Positions 46,393-53,676 of a stretch of DNA of 64,000 nucleotides are shown here, piece after piece (position 1 is the stretch's first letter; every line of letters starts with the position of its first letter). Where the stretch lies: assembly GCF_003970575.1 (NCBI RefSeq), contig NZ_RXWZ01000157.1:1-64000 (forward strand). The letters run 5' to 3'. Both the position numbers and the translations under genes were made by a program. Source of the stretch: Mammaliicoccus fleurettii (lineage in GTDB: Bacteria > Bacillota > Bacilli > Staphylococcales > Staphylococcaceae). Under the pieces are notes generated by a model. It had not been told where the DNA came from. It saw nothing but the letters and a program-made list of their open reading frames with translations, and did not search any database.

Positions 46393-48114
46393 ATGAAGGT
46401 GTTCTTCCAATATTATAAACCCTATAAAGGATTGTTTTTCTTAGATTTTGGTTCTGCTGTCTTAGTAGGTATTCTTGAATTAGCTTTTCCGCTAGTTACG
46501 AGTATATTTATTGATCAGTTGTTGCCAACTAAGAATTGGAGTTGGATTGTCATTTTTGTATTTCTGTTATTATTCATATACGCTGTTGAATCTGTCTTAA
46601 AATTCATAGTGACGTATTGGGGGCATAAACTGGGGACTAATATTGAAAGAGATATTCGTAATGAACTTTATGAACATATTCAAAAAATGAATTTTGGTTT
46701 CTTTGATAACCAAAAATCTGGTAAAATCATTGGTCGCTTAACAAATGATTTAATGGATATAGGTGAAGTAGCACATCATGGACCAGAAGATGTCTTTGTT
46801 GCGATTATGACACTGGTAGGCTCGTTTATTATTATGCTTACAATAGATGTGAAACTTGCGCTCATTACTTTCTGTGTAGTGCCAATAATTTTTGTGTTAA
46901 CGATATACTTTAATCAAAAAATGTCTGGTGCTTTTAAAAATTTATTTAGTAATGTTTCAAGGTTTAATGAATTAATAGCTGATAATGTTGGTGGAATGAG
47001 ACTTGTACAAGCTTTCACGAATGAAGGACATGAATTAGCAAGATTTAAAAAAGTAAATGATAATTTCAGAGAGACTAAGTTAAAAGCTTACTCATATATG
47101 TCTTGGAACTTATCTATTAGTCATATTGCTCAAAAATTAACATTAATTTTCGTTTTAATTTTAGGAAGTTACTTTGTATTAAATGATTCCTTAACATACG
47201 GTGGTTTTGTGGCATTTATTATGATTACGAATTTATTATTTAAACCTTTAGAGTCGATTAATATGGTTATTGAATTATTCCCTAAAGGTATAGCAGGTTT
47301 CAAAAATTTTAAAGAAATTGTGAATATGGATCCTGAAATTAAAGATGATGAAGATGCCATCGAGTTTATAGAGGAACCTGATACTATCGAATATGAAAAT
47401 GTATCTTTCAAGTATTCTGATAAGTTAATTTTAAATCAGTTATCCATTAAAATTGAGCAAGGCGAAAAAGTAGCATTAGTAGGACCAAGCGGGGGAGGTA
47501 AAACAACGATTTGTTCGTTATTACCAAGGTTCTATGACCCGTTACAAGGAAAAATTAAAATTAATGATAAAGATATTAAATCTTATACATTAGAATCATT
47601 AAGAAAACAAATTGGTGTTGTTCAACAAGATGTATTTCTGTTCGGTGGAACATTAAGAGATAACATCATTTATGGTAACTTGGACGCAACTGAACAAGAA
47701 GTTCATTATGCAGTCGATCAAGCGCAGTTAAGAACTTTTGTAGATGAATTACCGGAAGGATTAGATACTGTCGTAGGGGAACGCGGTACAAAATTATCAG
47801 GTGGACAAAAGCAGCGTATTTCAATTGCGAGAATGTTCTTGAAGAATCCACCAATTATTATTCTAGATGAAGCGACGAGTGCATTAGATGTTGAAACTGA
47901 AAATAAAATTCAATCAGCATTTAAAAACTTATCACAAGGAAGAACATCACTGATCATTGCGCACAGATTAAGTACGATTAGACATGTCGATCGAATTGTA
48001 TATGTCGAAAAGGGTCAAATTCAAGAAATGGGTAGCCATGATGAATTGATGAATAAAGGTGGCAAATATAAAGATTTATATATGTCACAGTTTGAACAAA
48101 TCGATGAATTTTAA
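46393..48114 (+). CDS. ABC exporter, fused permease-ATPase
   Basis: A 573-residue half-transporter: six helices in residues 1-320, then the ATPase. Walker A is GPSGGGKTT (about residue 366), Q-loop VVQQDVFLF, signature KLSGGQKQR, Walker B IIILDEATSALD and switch histidine IAHRLST. The group includes the multidrug/lipid exporter Sav1866, but this is a different member with a distinct N-terminus (MKVFFQYYKPYKG). It would act as a homodimer. GGAGG precedes the ATG. Substrate unknown; divergent from the nucleotidase gene. Confidence 0.88.
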   Translation: MKVFFQYYKPYKGLFFLDFGSAVLVGILELAFPLVTSIFIDQLLPTKNWSWIVIFVFLLLFIYAVESVLKFIVTYWGHKLGTNIERDIRNELYEHIQKMNFGFFDNQKSGKIIGRLTNDLMDIGEVAHHGPEDVFVAIMTLVGSFIIMLTIDVKLALITFCVVPIIFVLTIYFNQKMSGAFKNLFSNVSRFNELIADNVGGMRLVQAFTNEGHELARFKKVNDNFRETKLKAYSYMSWNLSISHIAQKLTLIFVLILGSYFVLNDSLTYGGFVAFIMITNLLFKPLESINMVIELFPKGIAGFKNFKEIVNMDPEIKDDEDAIEFIEEPDTIEYENVSFKYSDKLILNQLSIKIEQGEKVALVGPSGGGKTTICSLLPRFYDPLQGKIKINDKDIKSYTLESLRKQIGVVQQDVFLFGGTLRDNIIYGNLDATEQEVHYAVDQAQLRTFVDELPEGLDTVVGERGTKLSGGQKQRISIARMFLKNPPIIILDEATSALDVETENKIQSAFKNLSQGRTSLIIAHRLSTIRHVDRIVYVEKGQIQEMGSHDELMNKGGKYKDLYMSQFEQIDEF

Positions 48115-48119
48115 ATAAT

Positions 48120-48167
48120 AAGTGGGACAGTAATCTAATTTTAAAAAAGATTCTGTCCTACTTTTTT
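48120..48167 (+). terminator. terminator of the ABC exporter gene
   Basis: GGGACAG-t-AATCT pairs with AGATT-c-TGTCC around a T/A loop, followed by TTTTTT. Confidence 0.88.
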
Positions 48168-48207
48168 GCCTTTTTAAACAAAAGAATAGACAAAATTTAA
48201 ATAAGTG

Positions 48208-48236
48208 CTATTATAGAGTTGTAATATCTATGATTA
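48208..48236 (+). promoter_or_regulatory. Rrf2 operator/promoter, copy 1
   Basis: The 29-bp sequence here recurs in inverted orientation at 48648-48676 with two differences. It contains TATTATA-GAGT-TGTAATA, a dyad with one mismatch. TAGACA at 48187 and TATTAT at 48209 (16-base spacing) make a promoter that the operator covers. Confidence 0.8.
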
Positions 48237-48247
48237 AGAGGTGTCGT

Positions 48248-48628
48248 ATGAAAATTTCAAAAGGTACAGACTATGGTCTACATGCATTGGCATATTTAAT
48301 TGCTAAAAGAGAGCAACAACCGATCAATGTTAAAAGTTTATCTGAAGTATTAAATATATCTGTAACATATTTATCTAAAATATTAACGCAATTAGTAAAA
48401 GCAGGCGTTATTAAATCAGCATCTGGTGCTAAAGGTGGCTATTATTTAGTGAATAATTGGGAACAAATTTCTGTTTACGATATTATAACAGCGATTGATG
48501 GACATCAAAGCACACTTGAAGATAGCTTTAACCACGGCCCTGAATGTAAAATTCAAGCTATTTTATTATCAGCAGAAGATGAAATGACGAATGCTCTAAA
48601 AAATAAAACTTTAAAAGATTTAATGTAA
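48248..48628 (+). CDS. Rrf2-family transcriptional regulator
   Basis: A 126-residue winged-helix regulator (KISKGTDYGLHALAYLI; HTH at NVKSLSEVLNISVTYLSKILTQL; wing ASGAKGGYYL). It has a single cysteine (PECK, near residue 98), so it cannot hold the three-cysteine iron-sulfur cluster of IscR-type members. A thiol switch, as in the HypR/CymR relatives, is possible. AGAGGTG fits the ATG at 48248. A near-identical operator lies before this gene and before the flavoprotein gene that follows, so it probably controls both. Confidence 0.88.
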   Translation: MKISKGTDYGLHALAYLIAKREQQPINVKSLSEVLNISVTYLSKILTQLVKAGVIKSASGAKGGYYLVNNWEQISVYDIITAIDGHQSTLEDSFNHGPECKIQAILLSAEDEMTNALKNKTLKDLM

Positions 48629-48647
48629 GTTAAATCTTTTTTTAAAC

Positions 48648-48676
48648 TAATCGTAGATATTATAACTCTATAATAG
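48648..48676 (-). promoter_or_regulatory. Rrf2 operator, copy 2
   Basis: The inverted copy of the 48208 site, with a perfect dyad TATTATA-ACTC-TATAATA (48658-48675), 23 bases before the flavoprotein start. Confidence 0.8.
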
Positions 48677-48698
48677 ATGAGAAAAGGTGGCGTATAAA

Positions 48699-49592
48699 AT
48701 GTTTGATTGTATCGTAATAGGTGGAGGTCCAGCAGGATTGGCAAGTGCTTTAACTTTAGGAAGAGCATTGAAGAAAACGTTAGTCATAGATAATAATAAT
48801 GCCAGAAATAAAGTGACACAAAAATCACATGCATTTTTAACACAAGATGGTGTAACGCCAGAAGAATTAAGAGCAAAAGCAGAACATGATGTAGATCAAT
48901 ACGAAGATGTTACACGTGTGAATGATACTGTGGCAAACATTATTAAAGAAAATAATCACTTTATAGTTGAAACAAAGCAGGGAAAATATATAGCAAAAAA
49001 AGTTATGATTTGTACTGGATTGAGAGAAACATTACCGGAAATTAAAGGATTAAAAGAGAGTTATGGGAAGTCAGTGTTTTATTGTCCATGGTGTGACGGC
49101 TATGAATTAAGAAATAAACCATTGCTCGTTGCAGTCCAACCGGGACAAGTGAAACATATGGCCGTACTTATAAGTAACTGGTCAGATGATATCGTCATAA
49201 GTAGTCGTGATTTATCATTGTTAACTGCTGAAGATAAAGCATATATGGACAAAAAGAACATACAATTAATAGAAAGTGAAGTAACTGAATTTAAGCACAT
49301 AGATGGTGTAATTAATGAAGTTTTATTTGAAAATGGCACACACATTTCAAGAAGCGGTGCGATAATTGGCGTTAAATGGGATACAGAATTTGAATTTTTA
49401 AGTGGGTTAAACATAGAAAGAGATGAAAATGGAAAAATTAAAATACAACAACTAGGAGAAACTTCAGTACCCGGTTTATTTGTAGCTGGTGAAACTAAAG
49501 ATCTCATGGCATCACAGTTAATAGATGCAGCAGCAAACGGTAATCAAATCGCGAAATTTGTAGCAATGCAAATTATTATGGAATCAGAGTGA
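48699..49592 (+). CDS. thioredoxin reductase-like flavoprotein
   Basis: A 297-residue NAD(P)/FAD-dependent oxidoreductase. The FAD motif IGGGPAGLASALTLGRA is at the start. The redox pair CPWC lies around residue 130 (FYCPWCDGYE), where thioredoxin reductase has CATC. The C-terminal FAD motif is LFVAGETKDLMASQLIDAAANG. The NADPH domain is unusual: instead of GxGxxG it reads VAVQPGQVKHMAVLISNWS, so cofactor use may differ. AAGGTGG selects the ATG at 48699. Controlled, by inference, by the Rrf2 protein encoded just upstream. It may reduce a small disulfide, a bacilliredoxin-like partner or an electrophile. Confidence 0.85.
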   Translation: MFDCIVIGGGPAGLASALTLGRALKKTLVIDNNNARNKVTQKSHAFLTQDGVTPEELRAKAEHDVDQYEDVTRVNDTVANIIKENNHFIVETKQGKYIAKKVMICTGLRETLPEIKGLKESYGKSVFYCPWCDGYELRNKPLLVAVQPGQVKHMAVLISNWSDDIVISSRDLSLLTAEDKAYMDKKNIQLIESEVTEFKHIDGVINEVLFENGTHISRSGAIIGVKWDTEFEFLSGLNIERDENGKIKIQQLGETSVPGLFVAGETKDLMASQLIDAAANGNQIAKFVAMQIIMESE

Positions 49593-49643
49593 AATGGTGA
49601 CTAGCCTTAAAAAAGTATGATGTTGCTGTTGCTAATATAATTT

Positions 49644-49674
49644 GAGGCTGAGACAAATGATTGTCTCAGCCTCT
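49644..49674. terminator. terminator of the TGAGACAAAT family
   Basis: GAGGCTGAGACAA and TTGTCTCAGCCTC form a 13-bp stem. It serves the flavoprotein gene and probably the converging 71-residue gene. Confidence 0.9.
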
Positions 49675-49719
49675 TAGCAAGTCACCTTATTTATAAAGTG
49701 TGGTTTCTTTATTTAGTGA

Positions 49720-49935
49720 TTATTTTTTAGTAATACTAATATTAATTTCTAAGTTATCAAATTGAAACTTATGCTGATTGGATTCATTGCGAAAATGTTC
49801 TTCTGTTTCAATTCTGCCTAATTCTGACATGAGTTGATTTTTTTGAGCTGTTTTCAACATTGAACCTGAATAACTTTTTGCCGGATGTGCTTTTAACTCT
49901 GCTAATTCTGATAAAATATCTTCTCTTGTTCTCAT
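49720..49935 (-). CDS. 71-residue protein under SAM riboswitch control
   Basis: A small, charged, soluble protein that I do not recognise. The N-terminal half is helical and lysine/glutamate-rich (EDILSELAELKAHP). The middle SYSGSMLKTAQKNQLMSEL suggests a second helix, and the tail is polar. There is no signal peptide, membrane segment or cysteine, and two methionines occur besides the start. GGAGG seven bases before the ATG is strong. The only gene downstream of a complete SAM-I riboswitch, it should be made when SAM or methionine is low. A regulatory or buffering role in sulfur metabolism is inferred only from that. Confidence 0.82.
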   Translation of the reverse strand: MRTREDILSELAELKAHPAKSYSGSMLKTAQKNQLMSELGRIETEEHFRNESNQHKFQFDNLEINISITKK

Positions 49936-49963
49936 ATTTATTGCCTCCTAAAGTTTTAGTTAC

Positions 49964-50001
49964 AATAAAACAGCTCATCTTAAGATTAAGAAGAGCTGTT
50001 T
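49964..50001 (-). terminator. riboswitch terminator (expression platform)
   Basis: The stem AAACAGCTC/GAGCTGTTT, read on the minus strand, ends in TTTTATT. Its 5' side overlaps a stretch (49982-49994) that can instead pair, with one bulge, with 50008-50019. That second stretch contains the 3' strand of aptamer helix P1, so the two structures are mutually exclusive. Confidence 0.88.
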
Positions 50002-50011
50002 AGAGAATCTT

Positions 50012-50107
50012 CTTATCTTTCAAGTTACACTTGTTGGATTTAGCACAGTACACACGCCTGTTGCTGAGGTTTCATCGGGCCAATTCCCTCCGCCTACTCT
50101 TAATAAG
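50012..50107 (-). ncRNA. SAM-I (S-box) riboswitch aptamer
   Basis: On the minus strand the conserved parts appear in order. P1 is CTTATTAAGAG, then GGCGGAGGGA, TGGCCCGATGAAACC, TCAGCAACAGG, GTGCTAAATCC, AACTTG and GAAAGATAAG closing P1. This is the S-box consensus, so binding of S-adenosylmethionine should favour the downstream terminator and switch the gene off. Confidence 0.95.
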
Positions 50108-50134
50108 ACTTACGAGCTATTTTATTGTTCTTTT

Positions 50135-50163
50135 ATAATAACGAATAATTTCAATTTTGTCTA
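50135..50163 (-). promoter_or_regulatory. promoter of the SAM riboswitch transcript
   Basis: On the minus strand TAGACA (50163-50158), 17 bases, TATTAT (50140-50135). Transcription would begin about 20 bases before the aptamer. Confidence 0.7.
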
Positions 50164-50237
50164 ATTTTATAATGAAATGTTTGAAAAATTTAGGAATGTC
50201 TATATATTAAGAGAATGTAAAGTTGAGGAGGAATATT

Positions 50238-50897
50238 ATGAAATTTAAAATATTTTCACTTTTATTAGCGTCAGGACTTATTTTAGCAGCGTGTGGTAAT
50301 GATGATAGCGATGATAAAAAAGACAATAAAGGCGCAGAAAAAACTGAACAAAAAACACAAGATGACAACAAAGATGATATGGATGACAGCAATAACGATA
50401 AAGATTCAAATGATGATCAAACTAGCGATGATCAAAATGCAAATAAATCGACAACTAATACTGTGAAATGGAATGACGTTAAAGTCTTTCCGGAAGAAGC
50501 AGTAAAAGAAGCTCAAAATGAAGCAAAAGGTGAATTGAAAGATTTATCTTTTGAAAAAGAAGCAGGAGACTGGAGCTACAAAGTAGAATTAGTAGATGGT
50601 AGTAATGAGAACAAAGTGCTGATTAATGCAGATGATAAATCCGTTGCTAACGTAGAAAATGAAACAGAAGATGACGATGATAATGATCAAACGTTTAAAT
50701 TGTCTGATGTAGCAAAATTTGAAGACGTATTAAAAGTAGCCCAAGATAAAGCAAAAGGTGACTTAAAAGAATGGTCACTAAGTGAAGATGATGGCAAACT
50801 CGTTTATTCTATTGATTTGAAAGAAGGAAATAAAGATACTACAGAATTTAAGATTGATGCTAAATCAAAAGAAATACTTGAACAAGAACAAGACTAA
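50238..50897 (+). CDS. PepSY-like lipoprotein
   Basis: A 219-residue surface lipoprotein. The lipobox ILAAC is near residue 18. A low-complexity acidic linker of about 50 residues (D/N/K/E-rich) follows. Two tandem modules of about 65 residues come next, each with an AxxxAKGxLKxxSxxxxxGxxxYxxxL pattern as in PepSY domains. Family members may bind or inhibit peptidases or calcium at the cell surface. GGAGGAAT fits the ATG at 50238. It is a single gene with its own terminator, upstream of efeOBU, but not obviously linked to it. Confidence 0.8.
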   Translation: MKFKIFSLLLASGLILAACGNDDSDDKKDNKGAEKTEQKTQDDNKDDMDDSNNDKDSNDDQTSDDQNANKSTTNTVKWNDVKVFPEEAVKEAQNEAKGELKDLSFEKEAGDWSYKVELVDGSNENKVLINADDKSVANVENETEDDDDNDQTFKLSDVAKFEDVLKVAQDKAKGDLKEWSLSEDDGKLVYSIDLKEGNKDTTEFKIDAKSKEILEQEQD

Positions 50898-50912
50898 ATT
50901 GTTATATAAGAG

Positions 50913-50949
50913 CGCAAATTCTTTCAAGAAAAGAATTTGCGTTTTTTTT
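50913..50949 (+). terminator. terminator of the PepSY-like lipoprotein gene
   Basis: CGCAAATTCTT and AAGAATTTGCG arms are followed by eight T. Confidence 0.95.
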
Positions 50950-51006
50950 ATGATGTTTTTTGAGACTTCGTGCGATTTGGCCATATTTTAAAACATACAG
51001 TCTTTC

Positions 51007-51165
51007 TATGTTGCTTGTTTGGTCAGTCTTGCAACATTCAGTGCTTTTATGTTGCTTGTTTGGCTAGTCTTGCAACATTCAAGCCTTCTATGTTGCTTGT
51101 TTGGTAAGTCTTGCAACATTCAAGCCTTCTATGTTGCTTGTTTGGTAAGTCTTGCAACATAGAGC
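51007..51165 (-). repeat. 41-bp tandem array R4 (4 units, reversed)
   Basis: Four units of 41 bp with arms TGTTGC/GCAACA are the reverse complement of the R1-R3 arrangement (minus strand: TTGCAAGACT core). A lone half of the W repeat (CTTCGTGCGATT, about 50967) lies just before it. The array stands upstream of efeOBU. Confidence 0.9.
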
Positions 51166-51217
51166 ATGTACTTAAAAGAAAAAAAGAAAAAATATTATAG
51201 AAATGAATATTTCTCCA

Positions 51218-51313
51218 CGATTTTGCAAAGTGCTGACGCCCGGGGGAATAGTATGCGTGAGAGACTACAGGCTCGAGCCATACCCCCAGGCAAGCATGCA
51301 CTTTCAAAATCGT
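51218..51313 (+). repeat. ~96-bp imperfect palindrome, copy B
   Basis: The outer arms ACGATTTTG/CAAAATCGT and AAAGTGC/GCACTTT are followed inside by GGGGGAATAGTATG/CATACCCCC. This is the best preserved copy. It lies between array R4 and the efe promoter. Confidence 0.9.
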
Positions 51314-51395
51314 AAGATTTTAATATAAAAAGAGCTATTTATCTCTCAGATTTTTTTGAGTCTCATCAAGAACAAAATATACATACATTTTCAAG

Positions 51396-51414
51396 TGATT
51401 ATCATTGTCAATTA
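51396..51414. promoter_or_regulatory. distal Fur-like box before efeOBU
   Basis: TGATTATCATTGTCA agrees at 13 of 15 positions with the TGATAATnATTATCA core. Confidence 0.6.
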
Positions 51415-51508
51415 AGAGTAACAAGACATTTTACAAAATAAAATAGTCAATTAACACCTTATCTAAGCCTTATATTTTATGTTTTTTTAAAATTCTATAA
51501 ATTTTTTA

Positions 51509-51557
51509 TTGACTATTACGCATTATAGGAATAAATTAAAGATGATAATGATAATCA
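51509..51557 (+). promoter_or_regulatory. efeOBU promoter and Fur box
   Basis: TTGACT (51509-51514), 17 bases, TAAATT. The Fur box TGATAATGATAATCA (51543-51557) covers the start site with 14 of 15 matches, so the iron operon should be off when iron is plentiful. Confidence 0.85.
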
Positions 51558-51579
51558 ATTAGATAGGAAGTGTGTATTA

Positions 51580-52431
51580 ATGAAGAAGTTAATGACAACA
51601 TTTTTAGCGAGTGCTTTAATTTTAACAGCATGTGGCAACAATGCTGACAAAAAGGCATCTGATGACAAAAAAGAGACGAAAGAAACAACAAAAGTTGATT
51701 TTTCTAAAGAAACTAAAGCATATAAAGCATTCACTGCTGAACAGCTAGACAAATTCTTAACAGATACTGAGAAATTTGTTGATGCAGTGAAAGCTAATGA
51801 TATAGAGAAAGCTAAAGAAATTTATCCTAAAGCACGTATGTATTATGAAAGATCAGAACCTGTAGCTGAAAGTTTTGGAGACTTAGATCCGAAAATTGAT
51901 GCGCGTTTAGCTGATATGAAAGAAGAAAATAAAGAAAAAGAATGGTCTGGTTATCATAAAATTGAAAAAGCATTATGGGAAGACAATACGACTGAAAATA
52001 TGGAACCTGTAGCTGATCAATTATTAAAGGATGCTAAAGAATGAAGAGCTAAAGTTGATACTGTCGATGTAACACCTAAATTAATGTTACAAGGTTCAAT
52101 TGATTTATTAAATGAAGTATCAAGCTCAAAAATAACAGGTGAAGAAGAAATTTATTCTCATACTGACTTATATGATTTCAAAGCAAACATTGAAGGGGCA
52201 GAAAAAATATTCGAAATCTTTAAAGACAAAGTTTCTGATAAAGATAAAAAGCTTGCTCAGACTACTCAAGAAAGATTTGATAATGTGAACAAACTATTAG
52301 CACAACATGAAACTCAAAATGGTGGATATGAAGATTATACAAAATTATCTAAAGATGAAACGAAAAAACTTTCAGAAGCTGTTGATAAATTAGGTGAATC
52401 ATTAAGTCAAATGGCAGTTATTACGGAGTGA
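51580..52431 (+). pseudogene. efeO: efeO iron-uptake lipoprotein, split by an in-frame TGA
   Basis: A lipoprotein of the EfeO/FepA M75 family that delivers iron to the EfeU channel. The lipobox LTAC puts the lipidated cysteine at 18. The metal motif HKIE is at residues 126-129. Codon 155 is TGA (52042-52044), and the same frame then continues to 52431, giving the expected full length of about 283. TTA to TGA would be a single transversion and leucine fits the helix (DAKE-L-RAKV). Residues before the stop carry the signal and the HxxE motif, but the second half is needed for the helical bundle. An ATG at 52084 lacks a good SD. No other damage is seen. Confidence 0.88.
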
Positions 52432-52437
52432 TTAAGC

Positions 52438-53676
52438 ATGTCTAATGAAGACAATTATATAGCCAGAAGAGATTTCCTTAAACTTGCTGGTGTTGGGGGA
52501 GCAGGATTATTAATAGGTTCTACTGGAGTTGGAGGAACTTTATTAGCTTCCCAATACTTTGCTAAAGACAAAACAAATGTGAAAAACAAAGTCAATTTTT
52601 ATGGGAAATATCAGTCTGGTATAACGACAGAAGTACAAAAACATGTTTATTTTGTAGTTCTCACAATTAACAAGATGTCAGTTTCTGAAGTTAAAGAAAT
52701 GTTTAAAATTTGGACGAACTATAGTGTTCATCTAATGAATGGTGAATTTGTAAAAGAGCTCGGTAAAAATAAAATGTTGCCGAGTCCTGATACAGGAGAA
52801 ACAATCGGTTTAGATGCTAACCGTTTATCGCTTACTTTTGGAATTAGTCCTTCATTTTTTGAAAAAGTAGGTTTGAATAAGCGTAAACCAGAACTTTTAA
52901 AAGACTTGCCTCATTTTCCTAAAGATCAATTAGATAAAGCTTATACAGGTGGCGATATTTGTATTCAAGCTTGTTCAGATGATCCTCAAGTTAATTTTCA
53001 TGCGATTAGAAATTTAATTCGAGTTGCTAAAGGTGAAGTGTCAATGAAGTGGAGTCAAACAGGTTTCAATTCATTTAAAGAGAAAGATGGAAAAATAGAA
53101 ACGCCTAGAAATTTATTTTCTTTTAAGGATGGAACAGGAAATCCTGATGTCCATAATCAGTCTGAATTAGATAAGTATGTGTTTATTCAAGAGGGATGGG
53201 CTAAAAATGGCGCTTACTTAGTGGTGAGAAGAATTCAAATGTTGTTAGAAACATGGGACCGTACAGCTTTAGGAGAACAAGAAGCAACATTTGGTAGATA
53301 TCGTCACTCTGGTGCACCTATAGGAAAAGAACATGAATTTGATACGTTTGATCCAAATATTAAAGATAAAAATGGCGATAAGTTGATTGAAAAAGAGTCG
53401 CACGTAAGTTTAGCAAAAGCATCGAAGACGAATATATTAAGAAGGTCATATTCTTATTCAGATGGTATTCATTCACAAACAGGAACATTCGATGCAGGTT
53501 TATTATTTTTATCTTTTCAAAAATCTCCTGAACAATTTATTAAAATCCAAAATAAAATGGGTGCAGTTGATAAATTGAATGAATATATAACACATCGAGG
53601 TTCAGGTATTTTCTTATGTTTACCTGGTGTCCGAGAAGGAGGATATTTAGGTGAAACGTTATTTAACCATTTTTAG
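52438..53676 (+). CDS. efeB: Dyp-type heme peroxidase EfeB/FepB
   Basis: A 412-residue peroxidase exported folded by the Tat pathway: twin arginines R10-R11 in ARRDFLKLAG, then a hydrophobic stretch to about residue 40. The Dyp motif GTGNPD is at 232-237 and the expected heme-ligand histidine is H322 (SHVSLA). In the EfeUOB/FepABC systems it oxidises ferrous iron or releases iron from heme at the surface. The gene starts six bases after efeO and overlaps efeU by 26. No tatA or tatC gene is in this window, although S. aureus has them beside fepABC. Confidence 0.92.
   Translation: MSNEDNYIARRDFLKLAGVGGAGLLIGSTGVGGTLLASQYFAKDKTNVKNKVNFYGKYQSGITTEVQKHVYFVVLTINKMSVSEVKEMFKIWTNYSVHLMNGEFVKELGKNKMLPSPDTGETIGLDANRLSLTFGISPSFFEKVGLNKRKPELLKDLPHFPKDQLDKAYTGGDICIQACSDDPQVNFHAIRNLIRVAKGEVSMKWSQTGFNSFKEKDGKIETPRNLFSFKDGTGNPDVHNQSELDKYVFIQEGWAKNGAYLVVRRIQMLLETWDRTALGEQEATFGRYRHSGAPIGKEHEFDTFDPNIKDKNGDKLIEKESHVSLAKASKTNILRRSYSYSDGIHSQTGTFDAGLLFLSFQKSPEQFIKIQNKMGAVDKLNEYITHRGSGIFLCLPGVREGGYLGETLFNHF

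Noticed and set aside
46393-48114. Sav1866 orthologue
   Set aside because: Same family and size, but the N-terminal sequence and surroundings differ.
51047-51307. 86-residue minus-strand ORF
   Set aside because: It spans array R4 and palindrome B. The composition is that of the repeats.
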